DNA of 64,000 nucleotides from Prosopocoilus inquinatus (taxonomy: Eukaryota; Arthropoda; Insecta; Coleoptera; Lucanidae). A program made the position numbers and the translations under genes. The notes under the pieces were generated by a model, which saw nothing but the letters and a program-made list of their open reading frames with translations, ran no database searches and had not been told where the DNA came from. Shown in pieces: positions 23,620 through 33,786 of the stretch (positions are counted from its first letter, which is position 1; each line of letters opens with the position of its first letter). The stretch spans positions 1,178,001 through 1,242,000 of the forward strand of contig JAYKNF010000013.1 of NCBI GenBank assembly GCA_036172665.1, read 5' to 3'.

Positions 23620-24060
23620 TCGCCTCGTAGTCGCTTCGCTTTATTTTAAATTTATACTTTGTATAAATAAAATGGAATTGAAACTATTTTGCCTTATTTT
23701 TCGTCTTAATTTACATGAAATATTCCAGTTTGTCATTTTTGACAACTGATTTGTTCAAGGTCAAATACCCACCGTCGCGTGTCAAAAACAGGCAGTAGCT
23801 GTGTCTTTAGACAGAGATCGAATGCCTTACATTCGTCTTTGGCTACGTCGTGCTTCTACTTTCAAAATATTGTACAGCGAACATTGTGATTTTTGTTAAT
23901 TGCGTCCTGAGTAAGTATGCAATATTATCTCGTACGTTAATTGCTTGTTTTGAATAAGCCTGATGTTTTCTACTGTAAGGTCCGGAGCAGCTGATGGCCA
24001 CCGAATCGTTTCACTGGTTTTACTTTACTTTCTGGACTGACTATACAGCGTGTTCATGGG

Positions 24061-24843
24061 AAGCTGCTACAATAGCTAACTTTCTTATTTGTATTTTTAT
24101 GAAGTCACTTAAATTAGGAAAGTTTTAGGACCTTTCCTCTTCGATTTTATGGTACTTTCAAAAAAACAAATGACAATCAGGTTTTCGAGATTTTCAATTG
24201 TTTTCAACTTTTTTAAATGGAACATTATATTTTTTCATCAGCGTATCGTGTTCAGGATGTCAAATTAAGTACTTCTTTAAAATATTCCCTTCCTAAGTCT
24301 ACTATTTTAAAATTATTTGGTAAGTAATGACATTAGACATTTTTACATGTAGCGCTTTCAATATTTGCAACAAGGGTTTTAAGTTTACTAAATTTAAACA
24401 AATTTCTGACATTTGAACACACTTCTTTTATTCTCTTGTTTCAACGCGCACCATATTGTATTCGTGAATAAAAGGACGTAACGTAACGATACACTTTTTC
24501 CTGCGAATATCAAGGCTGAATTATTTATCAAATACTCTGTTTTGAGAAATATTTTGTTACAGTTAATTTGTTGTTAATTTGACATCCTGTATGCGATGCC
24601 ATGATAAAAAAAAACATAATGTTATAATATTGTAGCTATTTCTACATCCTGAACGCGATACAATTATAAAAAAACTTAACATTCTGTCTAAAAAAGTTGA
24701 AAACAATTGAAAATCTCGAAAACCTGATCGTCATTTGTTTTTCAGAAAGTACCATAAAAAAGAGGAGGAAAGGTCCTACAACTTTTCTAATTTAAGTTAC
24801 TTCGTAAAAACACAAATAAGAAAGTTAGCTATTGTAGCGGCTT
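24061..24843. mobile_element. Foldback element, about 0.8 kb
   Basis: AAGCTGCTACAATAGCTAAC and roughly 165 further bases (to CAATTGTTTTCAACTTTTTT) read back at 24680-24843. Inner pieces such as AGGATGTCAAATTAA also pair. No coding capacity. Confidence 0.75.
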
Positions 24844-25589
24844 CACATTTCTTAGATCACAGCTGTAACTGGAAAAGGTGGAAATGATGCTTTCTGGAAA
24901 TACTCTACGTAATCAATATATTATTATGGCACCGTCATATTTACATATAAAGCAAAAAAAATATATTTGTATACAATTTTAAATGTAGCTTTATTTGTGC
25001 CAGTTGCCAAAGAAAACATTTAAATAAATTTTAAAATAAAAAATGCACATTTTCAAATTTTCGCGTTTTGTAGCTTTGAGCGCCCTCTTCGTTCACCTTT
25101 CATTTTACAGTGGACAGTATGTATAAAGCTAAATTCCAGTTGACATGCATTTCGGATACGCAAAATAAATATTGGGGATTGTTTCTTGACTGGTTCGCTT
25201 TTTGAAAGAACCAATCAGAAACCAATCTGTAATAAATATTTTGCCAATCCGTGCATTTACGATAATTGGAGTTCTTCGCACCGCTTTGCATCAAAAGCGT
25301 TCGATAATACAATAGTACAATAAAAAAACAAATTTCATAAGACGTGATTTTACCGCACATGTCCAGTTTCAGTTTCTAAATGGATAAGTGCACCAAAATA
25401 TCTTATGAAGCTTGTATTTTATAGTGTTCTTTTCTATTTTGGTGCTTAGACTTAAAAAAAATCTTGGAAATCGACGTTATTTTGTAATGCAGCATGGGGA
25501 ATTTTTGGTTTGTTGATGGCGGTTGGTGAAATTGATTGACGCTTAAGATAATTTCAAACAAATGTGAGTTTAGAGGTTATGCTTATAAA
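24844..25589. other. lig intron, nothing recognised except one MITE end
   Basis: A TTTACGATAATTGGAG segment at about 25256 matches the 127 bp MITE end at 18517. No gene was seen. Confidence 0.4.
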
Positions 25590-25860
25590 AAATTTGTTGC
25601 AAATCGTTTTTGATTGCAGTGAAAACCTCGAGCAGCCTCTGTACAGCTGTTTCAGCCCTGCTTGGGGCTTCGTCAGCAGAGACGTAGCTCGAAATTCCCA
25701 CTGCAAATCAAAAACTACTTGACCAATTTATTCGCAAATGCGATGTAATAGTGGTGAATAGATAAAATAGCGACATCCTACAACCGCTTTTTGTTATCCT
25801 ACTGCAATGTCAAATCAAAAAGCGATCGTAGGATGTCGCTGTTTTATTTGCTATGCTTGT
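25590..25860 (-). mobile_element. Retrozyme-like hammerhead repeat, best preserved copy
   Basis: A 16 bp inverted repeat (GTTTTTGATTGCAGTG; CACTGCAAATCAAAAAC) and an inner CTCGAGC/GCTCGA pair flank the hammerhead, so helix I would extend far outward. On the right the unit continues with CCAATTTATTCGCAAATGCG and ends in a snapback pair (TAAAATAGCGACATCCTAC and its complement). There is no open frame. Length and content fit a small non-autonomous hammerhead retroelement. Confidence 0.7.
25637..25681 (-). ncRNA. Hammerhead ribozyme, intact, sense to lig intron
   Basis: Minus strand: CUCUG; CUGACGA; stem II AGCCC(C)-AAGC-(A)GGGCU with five outer pairs; GAAA; C-AGCU-G; U; A as the cleavage-site base; then CAGAG pairing with CUCUG. 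All core residues of the hammerhead consensus are present. ACAGCUGU is a perfect palindrome, so stem III could form between two molecules. Predicted cleavage is after 25642 (between A and C). Confidence 0.82.
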
Positions 25861-25944
25861 AGTTATACATTTTGTATGCTTAGAAAGTGTTCTACGTATG
25901 TTTGCGTAATTTGGGATTCTAGAAAATAAAGGTAGTTTCAAATA

Positions 25945-27655
25945 AAATGCGTTCAATTAAATCAGTTATCGAGATGGCTTGGAACTTGCTTTTATTTTAT
26001 ACCGGCACGTCGTAGCTTAGTACGTATATTGAATAACTGCGAACTGTCAGCGGTGTTTACTGTCAAAGGTTTTGTTTACATTTTCGAGGTATTGTGTTCT
26101 GTTATTTGTGTTGTCGCTTTAATTCCATTAAAAAACAGTTCTTTTGGCTTATGTCAAATGCAAATTTTACGAAGTCGCGTTAACTTAAGCCACATGATTA
26201 TAATAAACATAACCCAACTTTTTATACCCATTTATGATTTTCTATAAATTGAATAAGAGAATGCAATTAACGAAAACATTTATTTTTTACAAAAGGTGCT
26301 TATAATGCCCACCACCTACTTCATAACATTTTAAAACTCTACGTTTAAGGGAACTCACGACTACATTTTCTAACAAGTTCGGATTTTGATTAATTTCTTC
26401 AAATTTTTGCCTTATTCGGTGCTGTAGTTCTTCTAGATTGTTCATAGGGGTTGCAAATATTGAATTTTTAAGGTAAGGCCATAAAAAATAATCACAAGGT
26501 ATTAAATCGCACGACCTCGGAGGAAATGGTGTTGGAGTGTTGCGACTTATAATTCGGTCATCATAAAATTCATGAAGCATGGCCAATGTTTCTGCTGTAC
26601 AGTGGGGTGTTGCACCATCTTGTTGAAAGTAACCACCTTCTAACTCATCATCGTGAACGTTCTCCAAAAATTCATTTAAAATTTCATTTCGGTATCTTGT
26701 TGCATTAAGCGTACCTAAAAATTAACATGCGAATATAAGTTTAAAGATTATTTTTATGATTTATATATTTATAAACACCTTCAAAGAAAATTGGTCGTCT
26801 GCCACTTATAGCGGCCCATACACCAATTTTTTCAGGATGCAATGGACGTTCAACAAACATATGAGGATTATCTGAATTCGAAGATCTCATATTCTGCGAA
26901 TTTACATATCCAGACAAGTAGAACCACGATTCATCAGTAAAGAAAGTCGTCCGTAGGGTATCGTCATCATTATTTAAAGTGTTTATAAACCATTGGCAAA
27001 ATTCTAACCTCTGCGGTATATCAATGTCTTTCAATTCGTGAACTGCTGTTAGTCGATAAGGATATAAATGTAAATCCTTTCTTAACATCGCATGAGATGT
27101 TCCAACTGAAAATTCCATTTGTTGCGCTAATTGTCGAACAGTTGTTTTTGGGTTATTTTGCATGATTTCTCATCCATCATCGATAACCTGTTGACTTCGT
27201 GTAAGAGGACGACCAGAACCTTCCTTTCTTAAGACACCTCCAGTTTCACGAAATAGCGTAACACATCGATCCAGCGTAGCATTAAAATGGTTGTAGTCAA
27301 TAATCAACTCCGGAAATTTTGCTCTGAACTCTTCTAAACAATCTGGTCTAGAATATACCCAATTGCCGTCAATTTTACGTCCATTTCGAAAATACGATTC
27401 TAACATAAACACTCTATGTTCAGTAGTAAACATTTCTCGGCAGTTTAGTTCCCAAAAGAACTGCTTTTTTAAAGGAATTAAAGCAACAACACAAATAACG
27501 GAACACAATACTTCGAAAATGTAAACAAAACCTTTGACAGTAAACACCGCTGACAGTTCGCAGTTATTCAATATACGTACTAAGCTACGACATGCCGGTA
27601 TAAAATAAAAGCAAGTTCCAAGCCATCTCGATAACGGATTTAATTGAACGCATTT
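25945..27655 (-). mobile_element. Tc1/mariner-type transposon with long terminal inverted repeats
   Basis: Both ends (AAATGCGTTCAATTAAATC at 25945 and its near complement ending at 27655) are flanked by TA. The inverted repeats run about 205 bp (to about 26150 and from about 27450). One transposase gene lies between them on the minus strand. The complete ends, TA flanks and a single premature stop suggest a fairly recent insertion. Confidence 0.88.
26287..27433 (-). pseudogene. Tc1/mariner (IS630)-type DDE transposase with a 64 bp intron and one stop
   Basis: The ATG at 27433-27431 (MFTTEHRVFMLESYFRNGRK) opens a frame with an N-terminal helix-turn-helix region, a second HTH around NPKTTVRQLAQQM, and the DDE catalytic core: the first Asp is in FFTDESWFYLSGYVN and the second in GYFQQDGATPHC, followed by PPRSCDLIPCDYFLW. 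The frame is interrupted by TGA at about 27170-27172. A probable intron (26715-26778, GTGTTT...TTTTTAG) joins FFEG to TLNATRYRNEI. It ends at a TAA at 26287, just inside the left inverted repeat. Coding length is about 360 codons, normal for the family. The SPDL motif usually seen before the third acidic residue reads SCDL here. Confidence 0.85.
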
Positions 27656-28084
27656 TATGTGTTGCAAGACGAATTTTAGAAATTATTTTGGAAATTAAAA
27701 ACTATTAAAAATTTATTGATTTATAATTTTAGTTGAGCTTTTAAATGCCAATCATTACTTTAGTGCGTTAACCTGAGTAACATCGGGTATTTGGCAACTA
27801 GCAACGAACAGAGTTCAAGTAATAATTGATGATTCGGCTTGCAATAATGGGTGTAACCACGGGAGGGGACCAGAAGTTTTATAAACTGCAAAAAATCAAA
27901 AAAGATTCATTCATTGATTCAGTGTCAGTAATAGTCAAAGTCCCAGTTACAATTTTAATATTCTTAATATTCTTTGAGTGTTAATTGTACAAATGATGTG
28001 TAAGTAGAATTTTATTCATAATTGAAGTTTGTTCTTGTCCGATGAAAATAGTACAAAGTTTTTTTAATCTCAAACCGGATAGAA
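27656..28084. other. lig intron, nothing recognised
   Basis: No gene. The end of this stretch, GAAGTTTGTTCTTGTCCGAT then GAAAATAGTACAAAG, is Penelope-like terminal sequence. Confidence 0.4.
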
Positions 28085-28215
28085 AAATGAAGGGAACACA
28101 CTCAACGTTTCACACTTTTTTTCACTCCTGACGAAGCTATAAATCTATAGCGAAACTTTGAGTAAGTTCCCTTCATTTTTCTGTCCGGTTTGAGACTAAA
28201 AAAACTTTGTACTTA
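28025..28215 (+). mobile_element. Penelope-like 3' end fragment, snapback arrangement
   Basis: A short minus-oriented piece (GAAGGGAACACACTCAACGT) is followed at once by a plus-oriented piece with the hammerhead and TTCTGTCCGGTTTGAG, so the two face each other. It is the same lineage as 16797-17040 and 33550-35240. Confidence 0.7.
28123..28164 (+). ncRNA. Hammerhead ribozyme, Penelope-like lineage, altered stem III
   Basis: Stem I CACUC/GAGU, box CUGACGA, stem II GCUAUA-AAUC-UAUAGC, GAAAC. Then UUU replaces GUU, so the ACGU palindrome of stem III becomes ACUU. The boxes are intact, but stem III is weakened. Confidence 0.6.
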
Positions 28216-28569
28216 GAATTTTATTAATATAATTGTTTTAGTTTAAGATATTGCTATTTTCTCTACTCCTGCACCGCCCCCTATGAACTCTTTTCAGGCT
28301 CCCCAGAACCGTTTTCTTAACACGGTATGCTCGGCCAAATGGTTTCACCAGAAGCGAGTTCTAAAATTATAAGTAAGTCGGAAGTTAACAAACTGCAATC
28401 CACAGGAAAGTTTCCGCATAAGTGCGACGAGTGCCATGCACAGTCCTGTGGATTCGCAATACGCCTTGCGTTAACCTAGGCAAGGTAACATATTGTAGTG
28501 TGATATTTTTTTATTTTTGTGAAGTCTCACGTTGATTGCCAATTTTTGTCTTAATTTTTTTATTCATTG

Positions 28570-29060
28570 TGGCTCCACTTTGGTTTCAATTTGTGTATGT
28601 GTGTGTGTGTAGAATTGTTTATGGGGATTATGGTTGTTGTAGGTCTCAGGGTAATCTTGGGTCGTTCGAAAATCAACCCCGTCGTCTACCCCTTAGCAAC
28701 CGAATACAAAAAGATTGCGCACAAGTGTGTATATGTGTGTGTGTGACCGGAGTGTGTGTTCGAGACACCCTGTATCGCAGGTAAAACCGGATCCTCACGA
28801 TTATAGCGAATCGCTGGACTGAAGCTCTCCCACGATACCGGAAGTCCGATTAAGTGTGCCCTTGTTTCACAAAACGCCTTATCGTGGATCAGGCCTTATC
28901 CAGACGATTGCAGCGAATCGCCGGACTGTTAGCCCTTCCACGATATGAACGAAATGTGTGTTCTGTGTGTGTAATCGAATCCCCGTCTCAGGAATGTCGC
29001 TTTACCGAACCAATTATAGCGAACTGGTCGACCAAAACTTGTTCCTGACACGAGAACTCT
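28570..29060. repeat. TG-rich low-complexity region with a diverged tandem motif
   Basis: Several GTGTGTGT runs occur (28598, 28725). An imperfect tandem motif, CGATTATAGCGAATCGCTGG ... CCCACGATAC, appears at about 28797, 28906 and partly at 29011. The short open frames here are made by this repetition and are not supported as genes. Confidence 0.5.
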
Positions 29061-29459
29061 GTGTTGTGTTATTTATTTAAAATGTGTGAATTGCACGCAA
29101 CTTCATGCATTCACCTACCTTAGGGCGTCTTCCGGGGTCTGATTCATTTCCAATCTTCCGGAGGTAGCTGAACTGGAGCCTCAAATCTTTTACTTCTTGT
29201 TTGTTGAAATAAAAATAAACAAAATCTTTTTTGTTCTTTTTTTTTATTTTGGAGATGCACTATATTGTAATACGTTGAACCTTTTTCCACTATTTCACAC
29301 TATCGAACTTATAAATAAACATTCAGAATTCGACCGATTTTTAATTATTTTTTTTTTTCGCGATCTCTGGCGGATTGCTGGAGCTGAACTGTAATTCTTT
29401 TAGCTCCACCGGAGAACTGCCGTTTTTTCTTCGGACGCGCGCTTTTATACTCCTTGTTT

Positions 29460-29540
29460 ATCATTTTCAATTTGTCTATCTTACTGCAATGTCAGGTCAA
29501 AAAGTGATAGTAAGATGTCGCTATTTTATCTGTTCCTTGT
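29460..29540 (+). repeat. Dispersed hairpin-repeat unit, solo copy
   Basis: CAATTTGTCTATCTTACTGC, AATGTCAGGTCAAAAAGTGA and GTCGCTATTTTATCTGTTC: the same unit that forms one half of the retrozyme-like repeats and of the palindrome arms. Confidence 0.65.
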
Positions 29541-30830
29541 TTATCGTTCAAATATTTTGTTGCTAAGTGACATCTTTTCTGCAACGCGGACCAGCGCCCC
29601 TACCGACTTTGGTACTACTCACTCGCAAAACTTTTTGACAACTAAACGTCAAAGTCGCGTTCTTCTAAAACTAAAGTATTTACATGTGAAACACAACTTA
29701 CAGCTATCCTAATCTTCTACAAAATTAACAGTAAGTATTTCCTTAGCTTATTATAACACATATCTGAACGTAAAACATGAATTTGATTTAATTAAACTGT
29801 ACGCGTCTTACCTAACCTAACTGATTTGTGTCCTTTTTATTTTCAGTCCAAAAAATTAAACTCACGCGAATTGTCTTGTTGCTTCTACACTGATGACCCC
29901 TGAAGATGTTCCTGGCACAATGTTTCATAATCTACACACTGTTCGTTGAATTCGGACACCTTTACACGCACTCGAGACCCATCTGCTAAATACATCAGCC
30001 TTCGCTTGCTCCTGCCCTTGTATCCTGCTAACACCGGCCAATGTCGTGCTGTTAAGGGATGCTACGACTTCCTTGCACGTCTGCTTAACCACCTGGAGAA
30101 GCATACCCAATCTGCTCTGACTTCAAACTGCCTTAACCCTTCTACTGGAGCATCCGGGATGTGGATCTGGATCTCTGGACTGTGACATTGGTATGGGAAT
30201 TTACGGAGTGTTTTGTGTAAGGTAAGATTGTAATTGTGGTATTTTTGTAAGTGTATGGAATAATATAGCCCTCGTAACTCTGGAACTTTCCGATGCTGTT
30301 ATTTTCTTCCATTGTCCGAACCAAATGAACCTTGTGTTGCTGAAACTGCTTTCCCAAACGTCTAGTTTGTTTTGCCCAAGTAATTATCACCACAACATGT
30401 ATAACAAGCACTGCTGTATTTTAAATACTTAATAACATCTAGAGAGTCCGAAATTCGAGACACGGGGTCCCAACCGGAAGTCAAGAATTCAGCCATGGAT
30501 GACGGCCGCGGAAGTCTTCAAGAAAAAAATAAGCCTCTACGGGGAGGACATCCAGAAGAAGACGAGACAGCAACATAAGTTCTTACAAAAAAATAATAAA
30601 CTTGAGAATAATAAAACTATCTTTTCTTAATGGACTGCCATATAAATTATTAGATGCGTTATTTAATTCTCTTTTCAATGAATTGTCGATATCTGTCAAT
30701 AGTTTTTTCAGCATTTAAATTTTTCTTTACAATTTTAAAAAATACACGAGATATTGAGACATTTGTTGTTATGGTTACAGAACAAACGAACTGTTTGTTT
30801 ATCTTACCAGATTAATTAAAAAAAAAAAAT
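29541..30830. other. lig intron, unassigned, moderately GC-rich in parts
   Basis: Positions 29900-30190 and 30450-30590 are less AT-rich than the surroundings. Short open frames occur on both strands, but none resembles a protein that I recognise. They may be remnants of older elements. Confidence 0.35.
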
Positions 30831-31075
30831 TGTGCAAATCGTTTTTGATTGCAGTGAAAACCTCGAGCAGCCTCTGTACAGCTGTTTCGGCCCTGTTTGG
30901 GGCTTCTTCAGCAGAGACGTAACTCGACATTCCCACTGCAAACAAAAACGACTTGTCCAATTTATTCGCAATTGCGATGTAAGAGTGATGAACAGATAAA
31001 ATAACGATATCCTACGATCGCAATGTCAGGTCAAAAAGCGATCGTAAGATGTCGCTATTTTATCTGTTCATAAGA
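30825..31075 (-). mobile_element. Retrozyme-like hammerhead repeat
   Basis: Same layout as 25590-25860: GTTTTTGATTGCAGTG ... CACTGCAAACAAAAACGA flanks the hammerhead. The unit ends in a snapback made of GAACAGATAAAATAACGAT and its complement ending at about 31070. Confidence 0.7.
30872..30916 (-). ncRNA. Hammerhead ribozyme, core intact, sense to lig intron
   Basis: Minus strand: CUCUG; CUGAAGA; stem II GCCC...GGGC; GAAA; C-AGCU-G, U, A; CAGAG. The first stem II pair is an A-C mismatch, and otherwise the consensus is complete. The palindromic stem III ACAGCUGU is retained. Confidence 0.78.
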
Positions 31076-31914
31076 ATATTAAATATTATGCGAAATTCAA
31101 AAAGTTAAAATTAATCTTTAAGGTTTCTTATGTAAGAGGATATGATAGGTACGGATACAAAAATTCACGACGAAATATAAATAAATAAATAACAACACTG
31201 TAAGAGCTCAAAATATAACACATTAATATCTTATAGTACGAGATTCCACTGCAACATTTCTACGCTCATCTGTTATTTTAACGAAACACGATTTGAATGG
31301 AAGATAACATATACAGTACCGTGCAATTGAATTAGGACCATAGCACAATATCGCGTTTATGTGAAAATAAAAGCGTATAAACTAAAAAAAATGACTTTTT
31401 GTTTTTGTTAATGACACACCCTGTATATTCTAGCGATACTATTCTAATTTCAATTACTGCAACTGTTTATAATATGTTATTTCCATCATCATTCGACGCA
31501 CTGTGCAATGTGCTGATCGAAATGTACTCGATATAACGAATGGATATAAACTCACTAAAATGTCTACATTATAGCAACATTAATTATACATGCGAGTGAC
31601 ACCAAAAGATGCCAACAGACCGCATAATGTTAATACATATAAACGTTACTGCGGCTTGTTTCCTTCAAGTTTGAAGACTTTGCAAATTAATTCCACCAAA
31701 GCCGTCGAAAAGTATTAATGTATAAATCTGAACTTGGGATCTGTTCTATTTGGATTGGTCCATATGTCCGATATAAAATATAAATCATTTCAAATGTAAA
31801 TATCAAACGTTGTGTTAGAGCCATATAATTTTCTTCACGTTATTTTAATTTAATAAATGTATTGTTTAATTTAATTCTGATTCCTTATTCAAGATTACAG
31901 TATCACTTGTCTTT

Positions 31915-32300
31915 ATTGCAGTGAAAACCTCGTGGGAATGTCGAGCTACGTCTCTGCTGATGATGGTTTTCATCGCAATCAAAAACGATTTGCAACTAAA
32001 TTTTTTTAAACTTTCATTATGTTTTGACAGCAAGCATGGCCGCCTTGCATGGGGGACTTATTAGGAGCAAATCCGCTTCAATTTGTCTAAAAAAGCGATC
32101 GTAGGATGTCGCTGTTTTATCTGTTCATCACTATTACATCGCAATTCCAAATAAATTGGACAAGTCGTTTTTGGTCTGCAGTGAGAATGTTGAGCTACGT
32201 CTCTGATGATGAAGCCCCAAACAGGGTTGAAACAGCTGTACAGAGGCTGCTCGAGGTTTTCACTGCAATCAAAAACGATTTGCAACTAAATTTTTATATG
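31915..32300 (+). mobile_element. Rearranged retrozyme-like repeat insertion
   Basis: Two partial copies in opposite orientation surround the dispersed hairpin unit. The first half (31915-31995) has lost most of its hammerhead; the second carries one in plus orientation (32201-32245). Confidence 0.6.
32201..32245 (+). ncRNA. Hammerhead remnant, retrozyme-like repeat, box mutated
   Basis: Plus strand: CUCUG, then AUGAUGA where the first C of CUGANGA is lost, stem II AGCCC/GGGUU, GAAA, ACAGCUGU, A, CAGAG. It is expected to be inactive because of the box change. Confidence 0.6.
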
Positions 32301-32478
32301 ATTATATCGTTCGCTAACCAATGTGTTCCGTTACATACCACTATTTTCAGTTAACCAGAATACACTGCTGTCAAACCGCTCGGTAAATTTGCAGTCGAAG
32401 ACTATACCCTTAAGAATAGTAACATAAAATAAAGTATTACGAACTAAAATTATTATGGTGTCAAATTTGATTACTGAA

Positions 32479-32545
32479 TGTTTTGACAAATCAGTTCATT
32501 TGTCAAAAAGGAGCGGCTCGTATTGAGCCGCTTTCCACAATTGCC
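32479..32545. repeat. Two adjacent perfect hairpins
   Basis: TTTTGACAAAT and its complement surround CAGTTC (32481-32508), and AGCGGCTC/GAGCCGCT surround GTATT about 5 bp later. There is no adjacent gene on either strand that would make them a terminator or operator, so their meaning is unknown. Confidence 0.6.
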
Positions 32546-33545
32546 AAAATGAGCTACTCGAATGTCCTTCGAACTGATCCAAAATGTTCCAATTGCAGGG
32601 TGCAGAACGCACTTGAACTGATCTTTTTTACTTTCCCTTGTGCCCTCACGCATGTGTATATATGACTACGCATATATCACGCTTGTATGACTTAAGCAGC
32701 GTGCCCATTAAAATCTCAGAAGTGTAGTTCGGATCAGATCGGTTAAGATCATCTCATGCGCTGGAAATTCGTAATTGGAAAGCGGCTATGATTGCGGTTT
32801 CAAATTTTTAAGTGTTTCTGCCAGGTGCAACGTTGTCTACTTGTGATACTTTTGAACCTTTATATCTTGAAAACCAGGCATCGCAAAAAAATTCTAAAAA
32901 TATATTTATGCTCCTAATGACATTCTCTCTCACCACCTAAGCTATGGTGTGACACTTTTGAATCACAGTGTATTTTCAAATAAATAAATTTTCTCTGCGT
33001 GATAACCGAATTTGTAAGCTCAAAATAAAACACGGTAAGGCTTCGGTTTCCTAGGATAGCGGTGCCGTAAAACAGCTGCAGTGCATAAAATGTGCTAAGG
33101 ACATTAAGTACATTTGGTTTCCTAGAAAACGGCAAACGTCACCACAAAACAAACATCACCATCATCTAAAAATACGTAAAAGGTGTTTTTAAACGTTTGG
33201 ACTCTTCTTTTGGTAACTCCTGATGTTAATAACATCAAATCCAGGTAAACCATTATGAATTACATAAAATAAATACACATTATCGCATTTTATTGCTGAC
33301 TTTAGGCTAAAGGCTCTCGCTCGCTACACCGTATCATACGCGGACCGTATCAGGCCCAGCACCGACGTACCGGATCACCCCCGTCCGACTCAATAGGAAA
33401 ATCTGTATCACTTTAAAGTATGGGCCAGGGGGTGTAAGAGACAAGGAAAAAGTAAAGTTGACTTCTCAACTTTCAAATGGCGCTAGCCATATCAAGAAAT
33501 TCTAGTAACTTTATTTTCGTTATGTTTATAAAATTATAAGTACAA
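32546..33545. other. lig intron, nothing recognised
   Basis: A GC-richer patch lies at 33310-33400 (TACACCGTATCATACGCGGA and following). No open frame or repeat match was identified. Confidence 0.35.
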
Positions 33546-33587
33546 AGTTTTTTTTAATCTCAAACCGGACAGAAAAATGAAGGGAAA

Positions 33588-33629
33588 CACTCAACGTTTC
33601 GCTATAGATTTATAGCTTCGTCAGGAGTG
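33588..33629 (-). ncRNA. Hammerhead ribozyme, Penelope-like 3' end, intact, sense to lig intron
   Basis: Minus strand: CACUC, CUGACGA, A, GCUAUA-AAUC-UAUAGC, GAAAC, GUU, GAGUG. It is identical in core and stems to 16929-16970. Confidence 0.75.
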
Positions 33630-33786
33630 AAAAAAAAGTAAATAAACAAGTTGTCAAGAGAAACAAGTCGTCAAGAGAAACGAAAAGGTAACATGATTTT
33701 AAACTAAAAAAACTAAAATACGAGTTGACCGGAATAACAAGAAAAGGAACTAGAACTAAATTAAAACTAATACATAAATGACAGAT

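Larger units (their letters stand above)
20362..23829. mobile_element. TIR element, family A copy 2, with nested insertions
   Basis: It begins TAAGGCACTCGATCTTTGCC only 8 bp after copy 1 ends and finishes in reverse at 23760-23829 (CAAATACCCACCGTCGCGTG ... GATCGAATGCCTTA). It is split by the 2.5 kb element at 20664-23194 and by a 115 bp hairpin at 23505-23619. The partial relative at 46540-47095 lacks both insertions. Confidence 0.75.
31300..32400 (+). mobile_element. Dispersed element related to 61820-62460, split by a retrozyme-like insertion
   Basis: Segments such as CTTGTTTCCTTCAAGTTTGA (31654), the ATATAACGAATGGATATAAA region (31530) and CTGCTGTCAAACCGCTCGGT (32368) occur in opposite orientation at 62290-62330, 62390-62430 and 61830-61860. 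Positions 31915-32300 are foreign hammerhead-repeat sequence. Confidence 0.65.

Noticed and set aside
28536..29048. Open frames rich in Cys and Val
   Set aside because: They are made by GTGTGT runs and a diverged tandem repeat; no start context or known domain.
29895..29935. Possible hammerhead (CCTGAAGATGTTCC ... AATGTTTC)
   Set aside because: No GAAA box and weak pairing.
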